Source: Mnemiopsis leidyi
Taxonomy: Eukaryota > Ctenophora > Tentaculata > Lobata > Bolinopsidae
NCBI GenBank assembly: GCA_000226015.1
Contig: JH152664.1
Location: 114,126 to 141,301 of the forward strand
DNA: 27,176 nt
Direction of reading: 5' to 3'
Shown: in pieces, positions 8,421-18,900 of the stretch
Position numbering within the stretch: the first letter of the stretch is position 1
How the letters are laid out: every line of letters starts with the position of its first letter
Position numbers and translations under genes: made by a program
Notes under the pieces: model-generated
Databases searched by the model: none
The model's input: only the letters and a program-made list of their open reading frames with translations
What the model was told of the DNA's origin: nothing

Positions 8421-11400
8421 ATGAATTTCTTGTGGTGGATAACATTAGCCTATGTCCTCTCTCTGTCCCATTGCAAGACAGTCACGTGAGTAATTACTTG
8501 AGTTAACTCCTGTTAGAATGAAATTAAAAAGTACATGTTTGTTTTTTATTAAGCAGCCAATATTGACACAGCATATTCCACAATCTAGGCATATGATTAA
8601 TTTTGATATGATTTAGTATGATTTAGGTTTTTGTACCATATGCAGCTAACAGAGCAGATCTGACTCGCATTATCCATCACATAGCAGATTCTTCACTAAT
8701 ATATATATATATAATTTATATATGTCCACTCTATGCTTATCATTCACTCATTTATTTACCTTAAATCCATTTATTATGCTTTATATAAATTTCAGGTACA
8801 TTTCTAGCTCTAAAGAAGCGCGCGACAGCAGGGGAGTGATAGTAACAAAATTCACATTCCATGGTTAGTAGCACTTTTTATAGAGGATTGTTTGTGATTA
8901 GTCTGACTTGATGGTGACTGATGATGGTAAAAATAACTTAACAAATTGCAGTTTAACAAATTCTATTTGAACAGTATAACTAAGTGAATCCATATTCTCA
9001 CATCAGTGTAATTTCTTAACCAGGAGGTAAACAAGCTTTGGCAAGACTCAGAGGGAATGACAGTATAGGAGGAATGTACTTCTTTCCAAGAGACAAACTT
9101 CTAGAGGGAAGAACTAAAAGTGATTGCAACCAATTTCTACGCAGTGCATCATTTTCATGTTAGTAAGGCATATTAGCTTGGATACTCTCGGTCAATGATT
9201 ACTCAAAATTTGATTACGTGATTCAATTCTCAATAATCTGATGATACCACAAGTTTTCTGATTCCAAATATCACACTATGTTTTTTCAAAATCACACTCT
9301 TTTCAAAATACTCGAATAACAATTTAAGCGAAATTGAATTAATAATCACACCCGTGTAGTTGACATGAAATAATTGGGTAACCAATTACTGTAATAATTT
9401 TATGAGTTAAAGTTTTTCCAATTGAATACAGCATTCTTTAACTGTGTTTCATGACACTGTAAACTAAGTTAAAAACTTTTACTTTCAGTGTTTCCAAAGA
9501 ATTCTGAAACCGAGTTCAAAGAACGCAAGTTTCCCTTGTGGTCTCACGAGCCCCAAACCTTCTACGCGCTTTTTGTAGATGCTGCGACCTGTTACCCTCA
9601 GTACCCTACCCAGAAAAATGTCGGCCTCGAACTGCATCTTCTTAATGATGCAGTATCTGGAGGTCACCTGTCCGCTGAGGAAAATGGTGCGTAAAAGATT
9701 TAGTAGTTAAACTGCTGTTGGTTGCTTGTCGTAAAAGTGGTCGCTAATTCAAGTTACTTGTCATGCAAATCTTTCTGCGAGAATCCTGATATCGTGGTTT
9801 ATAAACTTGACGTTTGTAGATTTGAGAGATTTGTAGATTTCAATGGTAATAGTAACCGTGCCAACATTAACATAACATGATTCTTAGCTTGCTGTATTTA
9901 AGTAACTGGACTGAACTTTTCGTTGATTAAGCCCGTTGATCCGCCTCAGGTAACATCCATCAATCAAGTACATAAATCAACACTGACCGATCCTAATTTG
10001 CAGGACTCAAAGCAGCACACTTACTATTACTCCTTCTCTTCACTGTTGGTTGTGTCTGGTTTGGAATTTCCCTGTACGGAATCCTGTCACGTGGTGGTCC
10101 AATGTTGCTTGTGATGCAGGTTTGTAATTTGTTACGTGTAAAGGTAGTATTAAAAGCGAAGCGGTTTCTTTGTGGTTTCATCTTGGTAAGAATGAGAAAA
10201 GGACTTATACAAGTATATCTCCTGGCTCTTATTCGTATACTCTTCAATATCCACGCTCACTATCTCACTATCTCACTATCACTATCTCACTATCACTATC
10301 ACTATCACTATCTCACTATCACTATCTCACTATCACTATCTCACTATCACTATCTCACTATCACTATCTCACTATCTCACTATCACTNNNNNNNNNNNTC
10401 TCACTATCTCACTATCACTACCTCACTATCTCACTATCTCACTATCACTATCTCACTATCTCACTACCTCACTATCTCACTATCACTATCTCACTATCTC
10501 ACTATCTCACCATCTTACTATCTCACTCTCTATCTCACTATCTCTATCTCACTATCACTAATCTCACTATCACTATCTCACTATCACTATCTCACTATCA
10601 CTATCTCACTATCACTATCTCACTATCTCACTATCTCACTATCTCACTATCTCACTATCACTATCTCACTATCTCACTATCACAATCTCTCTATCTCACT
10701 ATCTCTATCTCACTATCTCTATCTCACTATCACTATCTCACTATCACTATCTCTCTCTATCTCACTATCTCACTAACACTCCTGCAGCTGTTCCTGGGGT
10801 GTGCAGGACTGCAGGGTCTGAACCTCCTCATCCCCGCGCTACACTGGGTCTCGTACGAGAGTACGGGCTGGGGCTGGCCCTTCCTCCACTCCCTCACCAC
10901 CCTCACTACTCTAGCTGCTGACCTGGCTATGGTCGGTAAGTGTTGCTGCTTAACCAGCCATTAAAATAACTTGCTTAAAATAACTGGAGATTCAGCTGCC
11001 TAAATTAAAGTCTGCTGGTTTTTAACGATAGCGATCAAACCAACGTTTTAAGCTTTACGTAACATAACTCATTAACTTTCATAATGCTCTCTCTCACTGA
11101 GAAACTGAGTTATACAAGAAAGTCTGATTGCTTGTACTGAGTTATATAAGAAAGTCTGATTGCTTGTACTGAGTTATATAAGAAAGTCTGATTGCTTGTA
11201 CTGAGTTATATAAGAAAGTCTGATTGCTTGTACTGAGTTATATAAGAAAGTCTGATTGCTTGTACTGAGTTATATAAGAAAGTCTGATTGCTTGTACTGA
11301 GTTATATAAGAAAGTCTGATTGCTTGTACACGACAACATTACACCATGTAACTTAATTATCTAGGGCTGGTTGTGGACATTGTGCTGGGCTGGACCCTGG

Positions 11401-14400
11401 GGAGCTGCAAGCGCATAACTACCTCCCGCTCCGAAACAGTTCGTTTTACTTTATAATACCTTTTTAGTATTTATAGGTTGTTTTACTGATTACTCATATA
11501 TTGCTAGGATTACTAGGACGTGTTAAGTCAGTATTATTTGAATTTAATTGTTTATTCAATTTTAAATTACTCTTGATACGAAGTAAATGATGAATTTTGA
11601 TCCCAAATGCTATTCGTTAACGTAATGATAACTATTGACGGGCTAGACTACACAGTGATGATAATTCTCCCCTAAACTCCCCTCTCACTGTTCAGGTGTT
11701 CCGTGTTGTGGCGGTGCTGGGAATCCTCCAAGTTATCCTCCACTTCTACACTGCCAGTATCGATACCAACGATCCTAGTTACTACAGCTTTACCGCCAAA
11801 AGTGAAATGCTTCTTGGTTTAGTTTTGGTTAGTTTGAACATGATAAGTTTTTACAATTTTCGAATAATTGGATTTTAAGATTGATCTTGCTAATGTAGTA
11901 ATAATAAAGCTATATATATATAAATCAACATTTATCCCAGTTGCCGTAGCTTAGTTATCTATTGCCAAAGAAAATAGATCATATCCTAGTTAACCTAATA
12001 TCCTAGTTAACCTAATATCCTAATTAACCTAATATCCTAGTTAACCTAATATCCTAGTTAACCTAACTTCAGCTAGCAGAGGGGTGTTTCTTTCTGGCGA
12101 CGTTAGCCGGTACCAACCGTGAAGACCGCAGTGCTCTCCGACAAGACTTCTACTCTTCATTTGCTTGGGTATGTTTTCTTACACAATTTGTAGTCTAGAG
12201 TTCTGTGTTATTGTTATATGCTGTAGTGTGGATTGGTATTCAGCCATGAAAAATATGTGATCTGATTATTTGTCATTTTTGTTGAAAAATTATAATTTTT
12301 AAAATTGCACCTTTTACCTTACCTTACATAACTCTTTGAATTTGTTACAGTTTTGTGTCTAAATACCAATCCGCATTAAGAATTTTAAGTAATCAAAAGC
12401 TGGTTTTATTTATTTTCTTTCACTTACAACCAATTCAATGCATGTTAACATTTATATCATACGTTTAAGCTGAGTCCAGCGTTATTCCTGATATGGGACT
12501 TACGCCGAACATCCATTTTTGCAAGTTATTCTTGTGTGAAAATGCTGTGTAACTATTATTTAAACAACGCGATGACTCCACATTGATGGAATAATTAAAA
12601 TTATGCGAACCACAAGTCTCGTGTTGTATCAAGTTCTCTGCCATGCTTTATCCCGTTTTACGCACAGTTAACACGCGTATTAGATTGAGCGAATATATCT
12701 TTAACTGGGCATCTCCCACCTTGAAATGAAGTCATCGTGAGCAACTTCTAATCTAAGCGATTTGACAATTTTGAATTAAAAAAGATTGACTTGAAGATTG
12801 GCGACTTAGTAAATGTATATAAACTGACTGGCCGTGTGATATGATATTTTCTTGCAACATTTTGGCTTTTTTATAGGCTTGGGCATGCCCACAAGAGGAG
12901 ATTTTAACGCTGTCCACTTTTGGCACACAGAACCAGACAAAATTAAGCACACCAATGCATGCTTATTAAGCATTGCTTTATATCCCAACTTGACACGTTT
13001 ATTGCCACACGTTCAACTAAAACATGGGAAGTCGTTAGAGAACCAATCGCTCTGTGCTCGCTCTGAAAGTCTGGATCACGTTGAAGTCCAAGATTTTACG
13101 TGACTCCATCCAGAAAGAGCACGTGCTCAGCTCTGCAAACGACTGCATATTGATTAAACAACCTCAAATCACAGACTTGACCTTCTGTGGGTTTATGGGT
13201 GGGCGACCTTTCCATTATGTAAGAATCGCTAGCTTTTAGCCATTGGTTATGTAATGTTTGTTTGACGTATGTGATGGTATTTAAAGTATTAAGAAGATTC
13301 AAAATGGTCATTTCTACCTGGAAGATTTTGTGATAAAGAGCGAGGTTCTCATATTCGCCAGGCTGTAGACACTAGACATTTAACATTCTTTCCATTATTT
13401 GTCTCGTCTGACTTGTTTCTAGGGTGAAATTCAGTATTTAAAGTAATTCCAATGCAGATAATGTTTTCTTCAATTATTGATGCGTTAACCGCTGAAAATC
13501 AGTTTTGTTTGACGAAATTATGAATATAAATCTATATAAGTTAACGCAAATGTCGTCTCAGAATTAACCCTCGGCCATAAATTATCATATTATTTCTAGA
13601 AGATTCAACAGAACTTTGGCCCGTTAAAATAACTTTCCACCTTGCAATCGTCATTAAATTGGAGGTTCTATATTTTGCTTGGTTCGTACCAAGTAAAATA
13701 TTGAACCTATATATAAACCTATATAAAATATTAAATAGTTACACAGCATTTTGAATTTTCCCTCTGTGAGATATCAGTGGAGCATTTAACGATTTTGAAA
13801 TTATATGTTATTCTATATAAGTTCTCAAGGTCGAAATTTTTTGTAGGAGTTATTTGATCTAAACTTTCTGACTTGAAAGAGTCTCCGTAGAACATTCACG
13901 ACTTCAGTGTGTGGCCGATTTCAGTTTCTCTATCATTGCACTAATAGATTAAATGTTCTAAAAGTCCTAGCGAAAACTGAATCTAGTTTTGAATTTCGAC
14001 CTTGAAGTTAACAGATTTGTGTCGTTATTGCTTCCTGACTAGACTTGTCATATCATGATCACGTGATTATTATGCGACAGACCACGTGTACCACACTACA
14101 GTTAAACCGTAATTAATCCGCTACTATTAATTAATTAATTATAGAAAATTTCAAATTTGTGTCTATAAGGAGGAGCGAGACTCCTATCATTGCCAGAAAC
14201 CCTACAATCTAAGTTGTAGTCTTGATTAGCCTCATCAGAATGGAGATTTTGCCACAAATTCTTCTAAAAATCACACAAAACTTGACCATATTTCGGCTTG
14301 TGAGAGCTGGGTTAATTGGGGTTTAACTGAAAATAATTCCTCGCTGTTTATAATCTATCCACAACTACTAGTATTCACAACTACTGTACTTTAAACTACT

Positions 14401-15469
14401 GTACTTTAAACTACTGTACTTTAAACTACTGTACTTAAAACTACTGTACTGTACTTTTAACTATTTTTAACTATTTGTAACTACTCGTGTTCGTCAATTT
14501 TGCAGTTGCTACAAAAACTGCACAATATTTGTAAACAACTATCCTGTCTTATGTTGTTGTATTATGTGTAATGTTGTTGTGTAATAATGACTTTAGTATT
14601 AAGCCCTGAAATAGCTGCGCGGGGCGTGGGTTGTTTATGTTAACGATTGTGGCTGTCGAAATGTAAACAAACATTGGGTGCATGGTATTAGTTGTTTTAA
14701 CCTATTTTTGTTTTGTCCTGATCAATCAGGCTATTTTGGTAGGATTCAAATTTAGAACCCCTTATAAAATTACATAAAACGACAGATCTGATTAAACTGA
14801 AATTTGAAACTCGTTGAGTTGCTGTTTATTTGTTTAAGTAAACAGCTAACATTTCTTTCTCTAAATCAAAGCAATCACTTTTCATTGCCATATGATGCTC
14901 GTGTAATAATGTATGGCGAACGAAGTCAAACAGTTACCAGCACAGACCAAATTTTCTGCTGTGCAGTGTGCATTTCACGTCATAGCATTTCTAATATTGC
15001 TGTGCCACGTAAACGTGTGATTTACACGTATATTATTTGCCGTGCGATATTAAAACAATTATGTAATGTACGTAAAATTCGAAGCATTTCATCTGATGAA
15101 TTTACCCGATATATACACGCTGCATGAAATCTCAAATGCCAAATATTTCCACCACACCCCGTCACACCAACATTCCAGATAATAATCACGTGGTACGCTG
15201 CGCACCCCGTGTCGCAGCTTATCGTGCTCTTCATGGCTGAGTACAACCGCCTCAAAGTCTTTGTCGCCATCTCTCAGTTCCTGCGCGGTTGCGCTCTTGC
15301 ACAGCTCGCCAACCTCTTCATCCGGCGCAGCCTCTTTTGGGAAGTTTCCTCGCTTTCTGCTGCCTCCCTTCCGTTTGCAGAGCGCACTTTTGCTAGGAAA
15401 AACGAGGAAAAGGATCAAATGAGTGGATTTAGTTATCAAGGCTACGATAAACTCACTAAACGTAATTAG
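8421..15469 (+). CDS. GPR180: GPR180-like seven-transmembrane protein (GOLD-domain 7TM family), complete, ten exons
   Basis: Exons: 8421-8485, 8796-8863, 9024-9158, 9489-9686, 10004-10119, 10788-10935, 11365-11438, 11696-11827, 12073-12168 and 15179-15469 (stop TAG 15467-15469). All have GT-AG ends and agreeing phases, giving 440 residues, to my knowledge the length of human GPR180. A signal peptide (MNFLWWITLAYVLSLSHC) is followed by a lumenal/extracellular domain of about 135 residues with TKFTFHG, CNQFL, PQTFYALFVDAATC and GGHLSAEENG, then seven hydrophobic segments near 160-181, 192-212, 226-250, 270-288, 305-323, 345-365 and 371-392. RGGPM follows TM1; DIVLGWTL is in TM3; REDRSALRQDFY follows TM5; HPV is in TM6; and LFWEVSSLSAASLPF (396-410) matches LYWEVSSLSSVTLPL of human GPR180. 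The paralogue TMEM145 is the main alternative, and the C-terminal motif favours GPR180. In mammals GPR180 has been linked to TGF-beta/CTHRC1 signalling; its ligand here is unknown. The donors at introns 2, 3 and 8 are gttagt, and at intron 7 gttcgt, which is weak. Confidence 0.9.
8698..8723. repeat. (AT)n microsatellite, GPR180 intron 1
   Basis: A short alternating AT tract followed by aatttatatatg, within the 310-base intron 1 of the GPR180-like gene. No function inferred. Confidence 0.7.
10257..10776. repeat. CACTAT / CTCACTAT microsatellite, about 520 bp, GPR180 intron 5
   Basis: This is an irregular mixture of 6-base (cactat) and 8-base (ctcactat) units filling most of intron 5 and ending 11 bases before the exon at 10788. 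An 11-base N run at 10388-10398 marks unresolved sequence, so the true length is unknown. Long open frames rich in Ser-Leu-Ser-His-Tyr across it are artefacts of a stop-free repeat. The final unit changes to cactaac, a good branch-point sequence, just before cactcctgcag. Confidence 0.95.
11104..11332. repeat. 32-bp minisatellite, 7 copies, GPR180 intron 6
   Basis: The string actgagttatataagaaagt recurs at 11104, 11136, 11168, 11200, 11232, 11264 and 11296, an exact 32-base period. Only the first copy differs (tatacaag). Near identity means recent expansion or homogenisation. It ends about 32 bases before the acceptor AG at 11363-11364. Confidence 0.95.
11984..12067. repeat. 17-bp minisatellite, 5 copies, abutting the 3' splice site of GPR180 intron 8
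   Basis: The unit tcctagttaacctaata starts at 11984, 12001, 12018, 12035 and 12052. The array runs to within a few bases of the acceptor AG at 12071-12072. Each unit carries branch-point-like CTAAT/CTAAC, and four of the five carry an AG (11988-11989, 12005-12006, 12039-12040, 12056-12057); in the third copy the G is changed (tcctaatta). Confidence 0.95.
13663..13708. repeat. Near-perfect 21-bp hairpin with 4-base loop, GPR180 intron 9
   Basis: aggttctatattttgcttgg followed by t pairs with accaagtaaaatattgaacc followed by t across the loop tcgt, with two mismatches in 21 positions. The flanks do not extend the stem. It could be a miniature element or an intronic RNA structure. The loop and total length are short for a typical microRNA precursor. 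Confidence 0.7.
13828..14004. repeat. 13-bp perfect inverted repeat about 150 bases apart
   Basis: caaggtcgaaatt near 13828-13840 and its exact reverse complement aatttcgaccttg near 13992-14004 bracket about 150 bases within GPR180 intron 9. It may be the ends of a MITE. No target-site duplication was confirmed. Confidence 0.4.
14379..14460. repeat. 15-bp minisatellite, about 5 copies
   Basis: The unit aactactgtacttta starts at 14379, 14394, 14409, 14424 and 14439, with the last copies drifting (gtacttaa, gtactgtactttt). It lies in GPR180 intron 9 and, unlike the arrays in introns 5, 6 and 8, is far (about 720 bases) from the acceptor. Confidence 0.85.
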
Positions 15470-18400
15470 GCCCTTACATTAGGTAATTAATTAGATCAGC
15501 CTTAGCTTCCGTTGCTCTAAGTTAACATATGTCATTTTGTTGGATTGTTAGCGATTTGTACAATTTGCACTTACGTTACTTGATTTAATGCTGCTGGGTT
15601 ATTTATTATATTGGGGGTTTTAAGAATATTTCTTATATATGTTTTATAATTTTCAACAAATTTTGTTACGATTTTCTACGAGAGAAACAATTCATACATA
15701 GGCAGGCATATCAGTTTTGTATCATATATGTATATAACTCTTTACTTCATTTAACCGTAACTTCAATGAATTAACCTGACTGTTGCGTAAAAACGCTTTA
15801 GACTCCCTTTTTTCCTAAATCATAATCACAAATTAAAATAGTAGATTTTGTAAATTTTGTATACATTTCCTAAACTCTTTATATTATTTTTAAGTTCTTT
15901 TATATTTGAAATTTTATAGACAGTCTTTTATTTTTCGAGCCGCTGCGTTTGTTCGTTGTAGATATAATGTATTTTTAAATCTGACGTCACGAAGAATTAA
16001 TATATTTTCGGTTTAACTTAGCATTTTTAGCATGTTTTTCATCATCCTTTAATATATGGTATGGTACTTCCCGTTTCAATTGTTTTTTTAAGGAAGAAGA
16101 TTTTAATAACATTCTGAATGATCTCTTTCAAGAACATTAAGTTTCTTACCTTCATTTTAAATTAGGTTTATACAATAATTTTAAACCCGTTTTTCAATTT
16201 AATTGTCTGTATCACACCGTCTGTTTCAAACATAATACATTCAACCTATTGGGTTTTGATGAACATGTATTTTGATTGTGTACGGCAGGTCTTAAAAGTA
16301 CAGCAATTCTCCGACCTTCCAAATTTTACGTTCAAGCTGTCAAATCTTTGTATGAACGTATCAGTACAATGTACAATGTACATACATATTATCACAAAAA
16401 GTTTAATTACGGCAACTCTGAAACACCCATTGAAACTAAACATAAACAAGTAACAGTGTATATAGTGTTTTGTTGTCTTCTTTTGCCGTAGTGTTCTGTT
16501 GTCTTGTTCGTGTAAGTTTTGTAACCTGGTACACATGAATTGTTAAGTTATTTAGTTTGGTCCTAAATTCTTAACATCTTGTCAATTCTTCTCGTTATCT
16601 TATGAGATACATTATAATGACACGTCCACATGGCACCGTATCGATTAAGATTAGACAAGTTTCAGTTTTTATGAAAATTGAACTGCAAATAAGAAGTTGT
16701 TCTTCAGTTTTGGTAACGTAGAATACCTACGATAACTAATATTGCTGGTGACGTGCTAACTTTAGCTGAAAGATGAAACCAGTTCACACCAGAATTCCGT
16801 AATCTGGATCGGTCACACCGCGAAATGTAGTCAGTGTTGAGCGAATTGCAACGACAATGTTTAAATTAGTATCGACATAACATTTGATGTATGCGCGGCG
16901 CAGAATCGCCACGCCGCGCGCTCTGTACGTGTTTCATAACCTACTGGTCAGTGGTCGAGACTTAAGATAAGTTTGATTACTGATAATTCTTGAATTTACT
17001 GAAGTGCGGAGTGCCTCCATGATAGTGCTGCCCATGAATTATAAAGTCAAAATTACAAAACCTTGGACCAGAATTGCACTGGCAAATCACAACCTCATTT
17101 GCACTGCTACTTTTTCCGGCTCGTCAGATTTCCCTTTTCTTCAAGTCCAAAACTAACTGTTTTGAAATGAGACGCTCTGTAGCAGATCATATGAAGTCTA
17201 CAGCACTGTGACAACAAGCTTTTCCCATGGTTTGTTGGACGTTAGCCGAGCTAGAAAAAGGGATTTTGTTGCATTGATTATTTTTCTTAGCGGCGAGTGG
17301 TGGTTTCAATTTCCCATTAACCAGTTTCTGCCCTGTTTTTTAAGTGTTCTGTTTTCCGAAGTATACAAGACAGATTTTAACGGCCATTTGTCAAACCCTC
17401 TTCATAATTTTTAAAGCCTCTTGTTTTATTGAATCATTGAAAAATGACAGGAATCAAATCTTTCGTCACTCAGTCCACGGAGCAGGCTGCAGCCTTATCA
17501 ATCGACACTTGATACAAATGCTTTACTGTGATCTTGCTATTTAAATTGCTCTGCGTATACCGTTATGAAATGCTTGTTATCAACCAGAGGCTCTGTCGTA
17601 CACAGAGGGTCACGTAGGTCTTCCTGGAGAATGCCGCGTCTTTCACAACACTTTTGAGCATATCTCGATCTCGGCTGTACGTTGAGCTTAAATTTCAGGT
17701 TTTACTCAGCGTTGGAAGCCTTGATGGAGCAGTTTCATTGTAGGACGAAAGCTTCTTTTCCACGGAATCTTCAGAAACAAAAGCATATTGAAGTGCTTGC
17801 CGGTTGGTCATCTTTAGGTATTTACAATTCCTCTTGCTAGCGTATCACTAAACATTAGAAGTGTCATTATCCTCTAAATTTTATACTGCTCTCGTAAATT
17901 CGCTTTAAAATGATTCCGACGATAAGTACCACATTATGAGAGTACCGCAATATGAAAGTGTTTTTTATCCGTGAAATCAGCCACCCTCATTACGAAATAA
18001 CAGTTAATGCCGTGTACCATTAAATTGTTTTAAAATATGTTTAATAAACGATTGTTTAAAGTTGTTTTGATAACGATTTGCCATATTTTCTATTTATCTG
18101 CAATTGGAGAAGAATAGGTAGGGCTACAGATCGTGTCATCGCAAAGTCGCAAACGCTTTCCTTGAAGTTGACATATTGATCCATTTAAGTTCCTTTTACA
18201 ATTTATAGTCCCTGCTTTAATTCATGTTATACTGTTATAGTCCCTTTTTAATTTCTGTGATAGTCCCTTTTTTAGTTCCAGTTATAGTTACTGTTTTAGT
18301 TCATGTTGCACATATATTAGAACAATCAATGCCTGCTAGGCGAATGGTTGAAGTGTGACTTGTAACATCGTGTGTGACTGAGTGGGTGACTGGCGATGGT

Positions 18401-18670
18401 TTGTTAAACAGCTTAAATAAATTTGTCGAACCCTGATAGTGTGCATTTAGCTTTATTACTGCAACTTGTGAAATAAATAAAATACTGCTTCCATGCTCTC
18501 AGAAAACAATTTCCGTTACTGAAACGGTTTTGCTCTCGGGCCGTCAAATCAGTATAATTGGTCAGGTCTCGCAAGTTAAAAGTTATTTAAATACAGTCTC
18601 CCCGAGCAGGTCACACACAACAACGATCACAGACAGTCTAGTCACGTACAGCTGTCGTCAATAAACGTCT
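15470..18670. other. 3' flank of the GPR180-like gene and intergenic DNA, no gene seen
   Basis: The 3'UTR begins at 15470. The nearest poly(A)-signal-like hexamer is ATTAAA at 15832-15837, and I found no AATAAA before 18043-18048. A GC hairpin (GCGCGGCG...CGCCGCGC, 16893-16919) stands out of AT-rich sequence. Repeated 'ttatagtccctttt' phrases occur at 18200-18300. Short frames at 16246-16536 and 17208-17544 show nothing recognisable and I treat them as chance. Confidence 0.5.
16893..16919. repeat. GC-rich hairpin
   Basis: GCGCGGCG at 16893-16900 pairs perfectly with CGCCGCGC at 16912-16919 around an 11-base loop. It is isolated in AT-rich DNA. Too few flanking features to call it a terminator or RNA gene. 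Confidence 0.5.
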
Positions 18671-18822
18671 GTAGTCACACCGTCGTCATAGCTGTATTCA
18701 CACACCGTCGTCATAGCTGTAGTCACACCGTCGTCATAGCTGTATTCACACACCGTAGTCATAGCTGTATTCACACACCGTAGTCATAGCTGTATTCACA
18801 CACCGTAGTCATAGCTGTAGTT
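18671..18822. repeat. 23-25-bp minisatellite, 6 copies
   Basis: The core accgtcgtcatagctgta recurs with cgt starting at 18681, 18706, 18729, 18754, 18779 and 18804. The first three copies read CGTCGTC and the last three CGTAGTC, so the array grew in two blocks. One copy is two bases shorter. Confidence 0.9.
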
Positions 18823-18900
18823 ATAGCTATAGTAGGCATGGTAATTGGTATAGTAGGCATAGTAATAGGTATAGTAGGCTATTATAGTAGGTACAGTATT
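18823..18900. repeat. Degenerate TAGTAGGCATAGTAATAGGTA-type repeat
   Basis: Directly after the previous array, phrases such as tatagtaggcatggtaattg and tatagtaggcatagtaatag recur about every 21 bases for three rounds, then fade. It may have been seeded by the end of the neighbouring array (tagttatagctatagtagg). Confidence 0.65.

Larger units (their letters stand above)
12169..15178 (+). other. Intron 9 of the GPR180-like gene (3 kb), no exon found
   Basis: This is the largest intron of the gene by far; the others range from roughly 160 to 670 bases. It separates TM5/cytoplasmic loop (exon 9) from TM6-TM7 (exon 10). I looked for an extra exon and found none; the protein is contiguous with GPR180 without one. 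It contains a 46-nt hairpin (13663-13708), a 13-bp inverted repeat (13828-14004) and a 15-bp minisatellite (14379-14460). The 107-codon frame at 14804-15127 has no recognisable content. Confidence 0.6.

Noticed and set aside
10102-10964. Two long plus-strand frames rich in SLSHYHYLTIS
   Set aside because: They are stop-free readings of the CACTAT/CTCACTAT microsatellite and run over an N gap. Only the exon parts at 10004-10119 and 10788-10935 are real coding sequence, and those belong to the GPR180-like gene.
14804-15127. 107-codon plus-strand frame in GPR180 intron 9
   Set aside because: No known domain; the GPR180 protein is contiguous without it, and the real exon starts at 15179.
16246-16536. 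96-codon minus-strand frame with overlapping plus-strand frames
   Set aside because: Three frames are open at once over GTAC/TGTACA-rich sequence with no recognisable content; composition effect.
18500-18680. Solo-LTR-like arrangement: atttaaata, then about 80 bases later aataaa
   Set aside because: No paired terminal repeat, primer-binding site, polypurine tract or internal coding region could be seen, and the ends are undefined. AT-rich DNA yields such motifs by chance.
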